A stretch of DNA of 64,000 nt from Aquatica leii (GCA_035610365.1 CM069432.1:181645027-181709026); one strand, 5' to 3'. Shown: positions 24,880 to 35,204, counted from the stretch's first letter. Translations and numbers: made by a program. Notes: generated from the sequence alone by a model not told the origin.

Positions 24880-25390
24880 TACAGTTAAAGTACGATTATT
24901 CAAAAAATTTCACACTTTGATGGATGCCGCTCACGAACCGTAGAAAATTTCGAAAAACTCGTGATAGATAATTTATAGGAAATTAAATCTACAAAAAAAG
25001 TTCAATAACATTTTCCGATAAAGTTGATAGTTTCGCTGGAAATTTGAAAAAATGATGAAATTTATCGAGGGTTCAACTTTATCCTTCAATAACTTTTGAA
25101 GGAGCAGATTTACGAAAAATTTATAAGATATAAGATTTGTAGAGCATTAAATTTCCTATAAGAATATGTTATAGTCTTACTGATAACCAATTCAGTTATA
25201 AAGTTACAAAATTTCAAAGTCTAAACAAAACTTTTTTCCATGTTAATTAAATGGGAAATCGAAATTTGCGATGCGGGCACACCTTAATATGAATATTAAG
25301 AGCTGAAACTTTCACAATATTTTTTTTTGTCATTTCCAATGATATTTTCACAGTGTCTAAGGAAACAAAATGTCGATTGTCTACATACAT
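24880..25390. repeat. Possible interspersed repeat, unclassified
   Basis: This block has a texture different from its surround: repeated GAAAAATTT-like and TTCAATAAC-like words, then GCGATGCGGGCACACC. It resembles noncoding multicopy elements I associate with insect genomes, but no second copy is in the window, so this is a weak inference. Confidence 0.25.
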
Positions 25391-27358
25391 TATATTATTG
25401 TCCGTTATACGTAAAAGAATCTCATTTATTTGCGAACCTGTATTAAATTTTGTAAACTCGATCTAAATGTTCTTTATGGTGACTGCAGTACGTAAATAGG
25501 GATCTTATTGTAGGCGTCACAGGAACAAATCAATTATATAAAATCGGTTATATTTTTATGTGAATTGGTATGGTTCTACACATGCTTGCCGGAATGAAAT
25601 AAAACGGATGACAATGGCAACATTACTTTTGGCAACGATCACAGTAAATTGGGTTTAACTAAAAATAGACTTGTAATATTGGGGTAGTAACGTAGAGTAC
25701 GTATTGCGTTTTCTTTATTGAAAAATCAATAATTACGAAAGAAGTCTGTTACATTTTGTATGGAAGTTACTTGTCAAATTGATCTTTTGTAATTAATATA
25801 AATTTTGATACATATAGGTACTATTAAAAAAAATTAACCAGCATATATTAACCAATAGAATATAGAATGTAATTGAAGTACTGGAAATGGGTTTTGTGTG
25901 CGTAACGATTTTCTAAGTTCCGGAACGAGAAAGGAGAATGTCTGCTATGTAATAAAGTATTTATGATCTTGGGACGCTGCAGTTAAATCGATTTTGATAT
26001 GTTTATATTTTATGTGTAGGTGTTTCGAATTTTCTTCTGTTACATAGTATTGCACCTGTTTTTTTCACGTATCGATTTCATTTTGTATAAGTTACAAATT
26101 TAAAAACATTTCCTATACTGTGCAATGTACATGTTTAATCGGCTAGCTTTTGAATATTACAAATAGTTGTGATATTTCTGGATTATTGATTCTAACAAAA
26201 CTATTAATTACTTATGCACTACTGTTATAAATTACAACATAATAAAACATTTCAATATTACTGAATTATTTGCATCGGTTTGGTTTCAAAATGTTTTTCG
26301 TTTAGGCATTTAAATAAGAATTGTTTTATTGGTACTACACTATTCAGTTTTTAATTGTTTTGGTTTGCTTTTAGCATTTGGCTTATAGTAAAATATTAGT
26401 TTGTTTAAATCAATAAATTTAATTTTCATTTATTTCCTACAGTGTTTGTTTTTGAATTTAAGAAAAATATCTTTTTGCAATTACATATAATGGTAAAACA
26501 AACAATATTATTAGTCTGTGTTCTTTTCAGTCTCTTATTCTTTAGTAAATATCTTTTTCTTTTACTAATTTATCCTAACATTCTCTTCTTAGTTATAAAC
26601 GAATATTTTACGTTTTTTACGTAAAATATACGTATAGAGTAATGAAATTTCAGAATTAAGTATTAAAGTATTATATTAAAGATGTGATAAGTTTATTATT
26701 TTACTAAGTAATGCTTATCATGCAGCTGTGCCGAGACTACAATATTAAACTTAAAAACCAATACAAAAATTCAAAATTTAGGCAGGTATTTTTCTTATCT
26801 TTAGAATTTGGCATAAAACAATAATCTAGCAAATCTAATTTTTGAAGTTTACATTGTTGGTTACAATATGGATAAATAAGTTTATAAATAAAAATAAATT
26901 CTCAAATAAAAAAAGTGTATTTTAGTAAAAAAATAATTAATTAATTTGCTTTGAAAAAACAAACACGTGATTTAAACCCTAAAGATCTGCCAACCCTACA
27001 TACAAAAAACTAAAATAGTATGTACATATATTAAAAAAAATTGTTTCATAAAGCACGATTTTTTCGCACGCGTCCAAATTTAGAAAAAAAGCCGCAAAGC
27101 GGAGAGTTATTAGTTGAGTTATTTTTGAAAAACTACACGGCGAATCTTTATTTGTTATTAAGTTTTTGTTGTTGAGTGTGCGGATTTGAAACTTTCTAAT
27201 ATTTATTAACAGTTTTGATTTTGCAACTGTAGAATGCAGGATTGTAGGTTCATGTTGCTTTTTAAAGCTATGTAATCGGTTTTTGGTATACAAAATCTTT
27301 GTTGATACTATTTAGAGAATATACTTTGTTCTACCACTTCTTATAATCTCTAATGATA
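25391..27358. other. Intergenic, nothing recognised
   Basis: AT-rich sequence. The 104-codon minus-strand frame at 26979-27293 has no recognisable domain and is treated as noise. Confidence 0.4.
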
Positions 27359-27362
27359 ATAG

Positions 27363-27814
27363 TGAAACGTTCGAGAAGTTATTTGCAAAAGCAAGAGCCT
27401 TCTAGAAGCTGTTATTTATCTTCTAGAAGAAATACCGAAAAATAGGGAACACTCCAGACTTCCTTATGTGAATATATACCGACGGAACAATTCGTAGGTC
27501 AGTTATTGCTGGAATGCGAATACAGCAGTGTTAAGAAGATTATTAAAGTAGAAATAAATCGTTAGCACGCGTGTGTCTAGATAAATTGACAGAGAATAAT
27601 CGTGTACGTGGTTTTTAGTGTAAACAATTGTGAAGCTACCCGCGGACGTTATCTTATCTTCTTGTAAGTGATATAAATTAGTGTAAGTGTTTTCATTAAA
27701 TATTATTACATTTAATTAGTTCGGTTAATTTAAAAGTGTACATATTTCTAGAATAAGTAAACGTATTTTTAGTCGTTTTAAATAAATTAGTTTTTAATAA
27801 ATAAATCCGCAACA
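27363..27814 (+). repeat. 5' LTR of gypsy-1
   Basis: It begins TGAAACGTTCGAGAAG and ends CCGCAACA. Three TTCnnGAA boxes lie at 27370-27377, 27400-27407 and 27421-27428. Compared with the 3' LTR, the first 165 bases differ at many sites, including loss of the TATAAATA box. The remaining 285 or so are almost identical. The likely primer-binding site starts one base after the LTR with TGGCGTCAGTGTGG; the tRNA was not identified. Confidence 0.93.
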
Positions 27815-28172
27815 GTGGCGTCAGTGTGGAGTATCGAATAGAACAAACCGTTCGCGATCTTTAGTGTGAATACCATTAAGTTATTTGATATCGCTCCCGT
27901 AATAAAAACATTGATTACGTAAATAACTTTTAAGTTTGCGATACGCGTGTTTATTTATAAAAGTATAAAATAGTGTTTATTAAACTTTTTCTTTTAACAA
28001 GTGCGTGATTGCGATATTAATTGAATTCGTTTCCGTGGTTTAACATTAACAAGTGGATCGTTATTAAAATTTTGTGTTATACAAAAACTGCATTTTAAAA
28101 AGTAGTGTATTTAAACTTTATATTCGTGTTATATTTAAATTTATGCTGGTGACGCGTTTGCAAGCAGTTAAA

Positions 28173-28925
28173 ATGGATTCAAAAATACTTGAAATTCTCG
28201 AATCGATGAATAGAAAAATGGGCGAAAATTCACAGAAAATTGAAGAAAAACTGTCGGAAAGTTCAAGAAAAATGGAAGAAAAGTTGATGGAAAATTCTAG
28301 ACGATTAAAAGAAGAAATACAAACGAGCGTAGAAAATCAAATCAAAACTGTTCAAGAAGAAACCCAAGCAGATATGTTAAATTTAAAAGAAGAAATTTGC
28401 GAATCTTTGAAAGACAAAATAGAAGAAGTGGAAGACAAATTAGAACAAAAGCTAGAAAAAATTTGAGAGAAAGAATACAACTGCTTGAAGAAAGAATGAT
28501 CCAAATGAATTTTCACGGTGAAGGAAGCGTCACGAGTGAAGATTTAATAATGGACCATCGGGAAGAAACCACACACAAGTTTAAAGTTCTTCCACCAAAT
28601 TTTGATGGTAAAGTTCCATGGTCAACCTACTACAAGCAGTTTGAAGCCGCAGCTACTGCTAATGGTTGGAGCAACAAGCAGAAAGCGACGTCTTTAATAG
28701 TGTCCTTACGTGGAGAAGCGCTTGGAATTTTACAAACTGTTCCTGACCACCTACAAGAAAATTACGAACTTTTAATTTCACGCTTAGAAATGAGATATGG
28801 AGATGCCCATCTTCAACAAGTCTATCAAGCTCAAATTAAAAGTCGGGTTCAGAAAGCTGCCGAAAGTCTTCAAGAGTTTGAGGCTGACATCGCTAGATTA
28901 ACACGGCTTGCGTATCCTACAGCAC
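28173..28925 (+). pseudogene. gypsy-1 gag, frameshifted
   Basis: The ATG at 28173 opens a Lys/Glu-rich coiled-coil N-terminus (MDSKILEILESMNRKMGENS and on) that ends at a stop at 28466. The same protein continues in the next frame from about 28464 (RERIQLLEERM). It runs through a gag capsid-like region with FKVLPPNFDGKVPWSTYYKQ and SLRGEALGIL at about 28580-28735. A second break at about 28915-28945 shifts to the pol frame, with some capsid sequence lost around YPTA/GLRDNKTQQ. No CCHC knuckle was seen. Gag would form the particle and bind the RNA; this copy cannot make a full-length one. Confidence 0.85.
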
Positions 28926-28929
28926 GGCC

Positions 28930-30815
28930 TCAGAGACAACAAAACGCAGCAGACTCTCCGGTTAACTCAAACGGAGACATTGGATGACGCTTTGGTGCAT
29001 GCTTTGGAGTTTGAAGCAGCAAAACAAGCATCGCAACGAGATGGTCATAGACTCTGCTGTGCTGCAGAAGTACCCGCACAGACACTGGAAAGCATCGAGG
29101 AGATAGCGCGACGAATACTTCGGGAAAGAGGAGTGACAGCTTTGAACTGCGACGAAATAAGCCATGTACGACGGCATCGTACCAAACCTAAGAAGAGGAC
29201 TAGAAGAGCGCTCGAAAATTTGGAACGAGGCGAGCAAAAGAGACAAAAAGTAATCTCATCTAGTCAAACTCCGGAGATTACAATCCAAATGGCATCGCCT
29301 AGAGAGCAACTGCATAGCATTTATCTCGATGGCAAGATCAATGGGAGAAGCGTCCAGTTACTCGTTGACACGGGAGCGACGAAGACCATCATTCGTCCTG
29401 ACATGTTATTGGAAAACGAGAAGACATCACCAGTAACAGCACGACTTCGAACGGCGACGGGCGACGAAATACCTACTCACGGACAAGTCAAAGTAACCAT
29501 TGGTTTGGGAAATGGAGTACTCGACCATCAAGTACTGGTAGCCGACATCACGGAAGAAGTTATCCTGGGAATGGACGTGATAAAGAAGTATGGGTTCCAT
29601 TTGGATATGAAGAACGATGTCCTGAAGATCGACAATGAAGAAATTCTTTTTCATTCGTCAGAGAAGGCAGTCGTGCGAGTCTTATTGAGTGAAGACGTGA
29701 TTCTGCCTGCAAGGACGGAAAGTGTGGTGATGGCACGCCTGGATGGAAATCTCCGAGAAGGCTACATACGCGCGATTGAGCCAATGGAGGGCGGCTTAGT
29801 TGAAAAGGGACTACTCGTTGGCAGAACTTTAGTACGGGTAAAGAACACGATGCCAGTAAGGATCTTAAACATCAACTCAGATCCTGTAACGTTGAAAAAG
29901 AAGACCGTGGTAGGCCAATGCACGCCAGTATCACAAATTGTGAGATGCGTGAAGTCGAACGAAGATATGTCGCCGAAAAAGTGTCCACAACATCTATTGG
30001 ACATTCTTACCACCAAATGCCAAAACCTCAGCCAAGACCAGCTGGCTAAAGTTAAAGTGTTGATCCAAGAGTACCAAGATGTGTTTGCGCTGGAGAGTGG
30101 CTCCAAAGGAAGAACTAACGTGGTGAAACATAAAATTAATACCGGAGACGCTCGGCCGATACGACAACATCTACGCAGACTTCCTTTGGCGAAAAGAGAA
30201 GAAGCCGAACAAATAATTACGGATATGGAGAGAGAAGGCGTGATTGAATCTTCAAGTAGCCCATGGGCATCCCCAGTGATACTCGTAAAGAAGAAGGATG
30301 GATCAACGAGGTTTTGCGTAGACTACAGACAGCTAAACGACGTGACCAAAAAGGACAGCTACCCTGTACCCAGAATTGACGATACGCTAGACACCCTGTC
30401 AGGATCCCAGTGGTTTTCTACGTTAGATTTAAAGAGTGGATACTGGCAGGTAGAATTAGAACCCAAGGATCTTGAAAAAACAACTTTTACGATCGGAACT
30501 GGTTTGTGGCAGTTCACTGTAATGCCCTTCGGCCTGTGTAACGCTCCTGCAACGTTCGAGCATTTGATGGAGACCATCTTGCGCGGATTGTCTTGGAAGA
30601 CGTGCTTGGTTTACCTGGACGACGTGATCGTGGTTGGAAGGTCGTTTGAAGAACACTTGAACAACTTGAAGGAAGTGTTCCAGCGATTACGTGGGGCTAA
30701 CCTCAAACTGAGCGCAAAGAAGTGCCACGTATTTAAGAAGGAAGTGCAATACCTTGGCCACGTCGTATCTAGAGATGGAGTAAGGGCTGACACAGACTTC
30801 TTAAGCGATCCCTAG
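28930..30815 (+). pseudogene. gypsy-1 pol part 1: protease and reverse transcriptase
   Basis: One frame open for over 600 codons. It starts with the end of gag (DDALVHALEFEAAKQASQ). It then has an aspartic protease with LLVDTGATKTII at about 29360-29395 and ILGMDVI at about 29565. A Ty3/gypsy reverse transcriptase follows with FCVDYRQLN, FSTLDLKSGYWQ, QFTVMPFGLCNAPATF and the catalytic YLDDV at about 30611-30625. The frame stops at 30815 soon after YLGHVVSRDGV. The finger-palm motifs are intact. The thumb, connection and RNase H are missing through a deletion, because the following sequence resumes just before the integrase zinc finger. No RNase H motifs occur anywhere in the element. Confidence 0.92.
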
Positions 30816-32017
30816 AAAGTGCTGAGGGCACGGGAAACAGACTACAGCTGGTAGTGCCGAAGAGCAGGGTGACAGAAGTGTTGAAGCATCTCCACGATGG
30901 GACATCAGGAGGACACTTTGACATTAAGAAGACGTTGGGTAAAGTGCGAGAACGATTCTACTGGATGAACTGCAAAGAGGACGTCATGAAATGGTGCCGT
31001 AAATGCATAGTCTGCGCATCAGGAAATGGTCCAGCGAGAAAGCGAAAAGCACCCATGAAACAATACAACGTATGAAGCCCTTTGGAAAGAGTAGCGATTG
31101 ACATCGCAGGGCCGTTCCCAGAATCCGATTCGGGAAATAAATACATCCTGGTGGCGATGGATTATTTCACGAAATGGACGGAGGCTTACGCCATACCCAA
31201 TCAGGAAGCAGCTACAGTCGCAGACGTATTAGTAAAGGAGTTTTTCTGCCGGTTTGGAGTTCCGTTGGAATTACACCGCAATTTTGAGTCTGGACTGTTT
31301 CAAGAAGTTTGCCGACTATTAGGAATTAAGAAAACTAGGACAACGCCTCTCCATCCTCAATCTGATGGCATGGTTGAATGGATGAATCGAACAATGGGCA
31401 AGTACTTAGCCAAGGTAGTGTCCGAACACCAAAGAGACTGGGATCAGTACTTGCAGCTTTTCCTAATGGCATACCGATCATCCGTTTACGAAAGCACAGG
31501 CCAAACACCATCCTGTGTAATGCTCGGTCGTGAAATACAATTGCCATGCGACCTTCAATTTGGCCGAAGACCGGAAGAGGATGTCGCTGGAGAAGATTAC
31601 GTCAGCAAGCTGGCCAAGAGGCTAGACGAAGTACATGAAGAGGTCCGTAAAAACACACAAATTGCCAGCGACAGGATGAAAACCGGATATGACGTCAAGG
31701 CGCAAAATGGTGGGTTTCAACCTGGCGATATGGTCTGGTTGTATCATCCTCAAAGGAGACGTGATTTGTCGCCAAAGCTACAAAGGCAATGGGATGGCCC
31801 CTATGAAGTCGTGCAGCGTATTAACGACGTCATATATCGCATCCGAAAACCGCCCAGAGGCAAGCCAAAAGTGGTTCACGTCGATCGTCTAGCCCCGTTT
31901 GCTGGCGACCACAATACGCAAGTTCAGGTCCGAACCAGAGTAATAAGTAGCAGAACTAGGAATCCAATCGAAGAAATGGAGTTCGAAAAGTTTATAAACT
32001 TATACGGAGGTTCTTGA
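30805..32017 (+). pseudogene. gypsy-1 pol part 2: integrase, inactivated
   Basis: After the deletion the frame reads LESAEGTGNRLQLVVPK. Next is the integrase HHCC zinc finger (HLHDGTSGGH... then CRKCIVC, about 30885-31015). An in-frame TGA at about 31072 separates this from the rve core: VAIDIAGPFPE with the first catalytic Asp, FTKWTEAY, LHPQSDGMVEWMNRT with the Glu. The segment that should carry the second Asp reads LELHRNFES. About four residues, including that Asp, are missing, so strand transfer is impossible. The C-terminal GPY/F module (QWDGPYEVV...HVDRLAPF) is complete and the frame ends with TGA at 32015. No chromodomain was seen. Confidence 0.92.
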
Positions 32018-32044
32018 AAAGCTAGGTTCGGAGTTACCACCTAG

Positions 32045-32698
32045 GAACAACAAGATCTGTTCCAGACACAAAAAGATTACGCCATCGCACATTGCGTGAG
32101 CGAGGATCTTGACATGTCCAGAGGGGTTGCAGTCGTGTTTAAAAAGAAGTTTGGGCAGCTAGATGAATTACGAAGACATCAACCGGCAGTCGGAAAAGTT
32201 TTAGGACTACGTGGTGACGGACGCTTCGTTTTGTATTTGGTCACCAAGAAATACTCACGTGTCAAGCCGTTATACAAAGATCTGTGGCGAACATTATGGA
32301 GTCTCAAGAGAGAAATTGAGATCTATCATGTTAAGAAATTGGCAGTACCCAAGCTTGGTTGTGGCTTAGATCAACTGAATTGGAGGACAGTTCGAAACAT
32401 GTTGGAGGTCGTCTTCAGAGGAACAGGCATTCAAGTGTTGGTCTGTAGTTACCAACCAAGGAGAATATTGGGTCAGGAAAAGTCCATTGACTGTTACTTT
32501 TATGGTCAAGGAAGTTGCGGAAATGGAGGAAGCTGCCGCTATCGCCACGATCCTTTTTACCGGTGTCGCATCGAGTTTCCTGTTCTGGGACAGAACAGTC
32601 CTAAGAATGGGGCAGTGAAACGTTCGAGAAGTTTCTTGCAAATGCAAGAGCCTTCTAGAAGCTGTTATCTAGTTTCTAGAAGATATAGCGAAAAGTAA
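32045..32698 (+). CDS. Macro domain plus CCCH zinc finger frame carried by gypsy-1
   Basis: The frame is open for 217 codons (first ATG at 32114). From 32054 it reads DLFQTQ, AIAHCVSEDLDMSRGVAVVF, FGQLDELR, RFVLYLVTKK, KLAVPKLGCGLDQLNW and VFRGTGIQVLV. This is the complete order of a TARG1/OARD1-like macro domain, a fold that binds ADP-ribose and in TARG1 removes ADP-ribose from glutamate or O-acetyl-ADP-ribose. The Lys of LVTK and the Asp of GCGLD correspond to the two catalytic residues of TARG1. A CCCH finger follows at 32492-32548 (C-x7-C-x5-C-x3-H). The frame ends 83 bases inside the 3' LTR. It is in phase with pol, separated only by TGA at 32015 and TAG at 32042. The start is uncertain because the domain begins upstream of the first ATG. 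The cellular role is inference; antagonising host ADP-ribosylation is one option. Confidence 0.85.
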   Translation, partial: EQQDLFQTQKDYAIAHCVSEDLDMSRGVAVVFKKKFGQLDELRRHQPAVGKVLGLRGDGRFVLYLVTKKYSRVKPLYKDLWRTLWSLKREIEIYHVKKLAVPKLGCGLDQLNWRTVRNMLEVVFRGTGIQVLVCSYQPRRILGQEKSIDCYFYGQGSCGNGGSCRYRHDPFYRCRIEFPVLGQNSPKNGAVKRSRSFLQMQEPSRSCYLVSRRYSEK

Positions 32699-32740
32699 GG
32701 AACGCTCGAGAAGGATTCGCCGATGTCTATAAATACGTAA
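32616..32740 (+). promoter_or_regulatory. U3 promoter with heat-shock-element-like boxes
   Basis: Three palindromic TTCnnGAA boxes, one extended to three units, lie 50-110 bases upstream of a TATAAATA box. This layout is that of heat-shock-factor-driven promoters. The same boxes occur in the 5' LTR and in the LTR fragment at 11966. Inducibility by heat is inferred, not shown. Confidence 0.5.
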
Positions 32741-33071
32741 GAAAGAAATCGTAGGTCAATTATTGCTGGAATGCGAATACAGCAGTGTTAAGAAGGTTAT
32801 TAAAGTGGAAATAAATCGTTAGCACGCGTGTGTCTAGATAAATTGACCGAGAATAATCGTGTACGTGATTTTTAGTGTAAACAATTGTGAAGCTACCGGC
32901 GGACGTTATCTTATCTTCTTGTAAGTGATATAAATTAGTGTAAGTGTTTTCATTAAATATTATTACATTTAATTAGTTCGGTTAATTTAAAAGTGTACAT
33001 ATTTCTAGAATAAGTAAACGTATTTTTAGTCGTTTTAAATAAATTAGTTTTTAATAAATAAATCCGCAACA
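32616..33071 (+). repeat. 3' LTR of gypsy-1
   Basis: 456 bp, preceded by a purine-rich AAGAATGGGGCAG as a likely polypurine tract. U3 contains TTCGAGAAGTTTC (32623-32635, three alternating heat-shock units) and TTCTAGAA at 32653-32660 and 32674-32681. TATAAATA follows at 32728-32735. The end is CCGCAACA, followed by the target duplication ATAG. Confidence 0.93.
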
Positions 33072-33079
33072 ATAGTTTG

Positions 33080-33445
33080 TGTTTTCATTGTTTTTCATTT
33101 AACAAAAATTAAACAAGTTATTGGACTTTTCTTTTGATGCAATGTTCATTTTTCATTTATAAAATTTAGTCATTTTTGTAATACATTTTTTAACATTTTA
33201 AATACTAGTTTGTTAGTACAATCACAATTATTTTTAAAATAATGTTTTATACTACATAGTAGTAGAATACCAATATATTTTAACCAAAGTAACAAAACAT
33301 TGTATTGTAGTAATTTTATTTTTTCTATCATTTGTTTGAAAACTATGTATTTTTTGAAAATGTTAATTAAAGGCGGTAATTAATCGGAAGCATAATGTCA
33401 AAAGATTTTTGATTGCGTATGTCAACGCGTCGGATATCTCTTTAA
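33080..33445. other. Intergenic, nothing recognised
   Basis: AT-rich flank of gypsy-1 without supported features. Confidence 0.4.
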
Positions 33446-33835
33446 ATTACTTTTGCAATGTGTTTGTTTGTCTCAAACATGTAGAAAAAGAAGTACATTT
33501 GTTTATTGTGATGGTACGCACTACTTGTCAATTTATGTTGACATACTTATAACCTCAAATTTTAGAATCGGTTCTAGCAGCATTATTTAAAGTACTTAGA
33601 TATTAAAATCACATGAATCAAACGTTAAATATGGAATATAAGTACAATGTATTTTGAGCTTGAAGTAGGAATATGTAAAAGTAATCAAGCAAAATTGTCG
33701 TTTGACAAGTAGTGCGTACCGTTTGTTGACACATGCTATTTCTATCTCTTACAATGTTGTGTACACTTTTCAGCTTGCGATTACTCGTTCAGAGGGAAGT
33801 ATAGCTCTCCATTGTTGCCAGGTCGATGCTGCTAT
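33446..33835 (-). mobile_element. Palindromic nonautonomous element, copy 1
   Basis: The core 33513-33720 is bounded by exact inverted repeats GGTACGCACTACTTGTCAA and its complement. Outside the core, the right arm (33721-33835, with CTCTTACAATGTTGTGTAC and CCATTGTTGCCAGGTCGATG) and left arm (33446-33512, with TCTCAAACATGTAGAAA) match the arms of the copy at 38928-39357 in inverted orientation. The far left arm is truncated here. No coding. Confidence 0.7.
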
Positions 33836-34440
33836 CAGACTTTGACTCTTGTTATAATGCCATATAAGGAACTACATACTCGATAACTGTACCTAGTTTA
33901 TAAACGCATATGCGTTATTACGTACGTTTTTTTATATGATGGGAAAACAAAAACCTTTCGATTGATGATATATTTCCGTTAATAAAAATTTAAAATTGCA
34001 TTAATAGGATTCATTTATATTCAGTCAGCGTATCGTACCCTTACGCTTTTTTATGTTTAAAATGGAAACGGTATTTTATTGAAGTTTGTCATTTTCCTCG
34101 TAACTTTTTTGTTATTTATAGCACGTTCTAAATTTAAAAAGAATTTACTATCACGAATCGCCGCCAATAAATTGCATTTGTGGCTATCTCTTATGTTTTC
34201 AAATTCGAAGATAACTTAATCTCTGCAAAGAATTGAATATAAGATCTGATGATCTTTGTTCACTCGTCAAATGCAATTCAGCTACCTGGATTTAGTTTTA
34301 CCTTAAGATTTTATTTAAATTTCTTTTTGTGCATTTAAAAACCTATGTATTTAGTAAATGAACTAATTATGTTTTCCGATTATAATTGGTATGGGTTATA
34401 CACGAGGGGGAAACCACCATCACTTTTTTGTACAGCATAC
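33836..34440. other. Intergenic, nothing recognised
   Basis: AT-rich; no supported feature. Confidence 0.4.
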
Positions 34441-34469
34441 ATCTTCTTATACTAAATGCATTCTAATAT

Positions 34470-34605
34470 TCATCCGTACATCCCCAAATTTCCCTACACA
34501 TCCTTGTATTTCTTTATACATCCCGTATTTCCCCACACATTATTATATTTCCTTGTACATCCCAATATTTTCCTGTATATATCGGTACATTCCCAACATT
34601 TACCT
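34470..34605. repeat. Degenerate pyrimidine-rich minisatellite
   Basis: About six imperfect units of 20-23 bases built on TACATCCC(n)ATATTTCC, seen at TACATCCCCAAATTTCCC, TACATCCCGTATTTCCCC and TACATCCCAATATTTTCC. The strand is C/T-rich. Open frames through it are only the translation of the repeat. Confidence 0.6.
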
Positions 34606-34919
34606 ATAAACACTATACTTTCCTACATGCAAACTTCAATTTAATAAACAAATTTTGATGTAGAAAACGCCCTAAAATAGAGCTTAAATCTGACTTTTAC
34701 ATGTGTTTTGATAATACATGAATGACAAGTAGTTCTCAATCTAAATGAAAATCTGATAAGTACCAAACGTACTTTTTCCCTGTAGTGAATCAGCGAATGA
34801 AGTGTTCCGATTAATTAAAGAAAAAAAGACTTAAAGATTTATAAATACAACTGTGTTTCAGCAAAATACAAATATCTGGGTAAATATGGAACACCACGAA
34901 CCACTTCTATGAAACATCC

Positions 34920-35204
34920 ATGAAAAATTCAGAGCACTCAAACTATGCCGTAAGAAACTTCTGTATAAAATTTTGCATAGATACCGATTTGCCCTCGATC
35001 ACAATCGAAAATCGATTTTTATCTGACAGTAACGACAATAATAAACATTTTGAAGAAGTAATGTTTGACTTTGATAACTTAAACCTATTTATTGAACAAC
35101 GAAACTTACTTAATATGATTGATACCAGAATAGCGCCTACATCACCAGAAAAATTGAGTACAATTTTAGAAATAATAAAATCATGGGATTTGTTTTACCA
35201 TTAA
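34920..35204 (+). CDS. Unrecognised 94-codon frame
   Basis: An ATG-initiated frame with protein-like composition: hydrophilic, acidic, with DSNDNNKHFEEVMFDFDNLN in the middle and ending in KSWDLFYH. It shows no domain I know and no signal peptide or membrane segment. There is no obvious splice partner. Nearby sequence (35900-36080) has another unassigned frame. It could be an exon or transposon remnant, or chance. Confidence 0.25.
   Translation: MKNSEHSNYAVRNFCIKFCIDTDLPSITIENRFLSDSNDNNKHFEEVMFDFDNLNLFIEQRNLLNMIDTRIAPTSPEKLSTILEIIKSWDLFYH

Larger units (their letters stand above)
27363..33071 (+). mobile_element. Ty3/gypsy LTR retrotransposon gypsy-1 with macro-domain frame
   Basis: A 5.7-kb element with two LTRs in direct orientation (27363-27814 and 32616-33071) and the 4-bp target duplication ATAG (27359-27362 and 33072-33075). 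The order is LTR, leader, gag, protease, reverse transcriptase, integrase, macro-domain frame, LTR. Protease-RT-integrase order identifies Ty3/gypsy. Breaks include two gag frameshifts, a deletion that joins the end of RT to the region before integrase (removing RNase H), an in-frame TGA at about 31072 and loss of an integrase catalytic Asp. It cannot mobilise itself. The gag N-terminus and pol are closely related to the minus-strand element at 44354-47749. No envelope gene was seen. Confidence 0.93.

Noticed and set aside
26979..27293. 104-codon minus-strand frame
   Set aside because: No domain, no codon pattern or splice context; expected by chance in AT-rich DNA.
32045..32698. Envelope gene in the third-frame position of gypsy-1
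   Set aside because: No signal peptide, furin-like site, or membrane segment; the sequence is a macro domain and CCCH finger.
34420..34644. Overlapping frames through the minisatellite as a repetitive protein
   Set aside because: Both frames are open only because the repeat lacks stops; no start context or domain.
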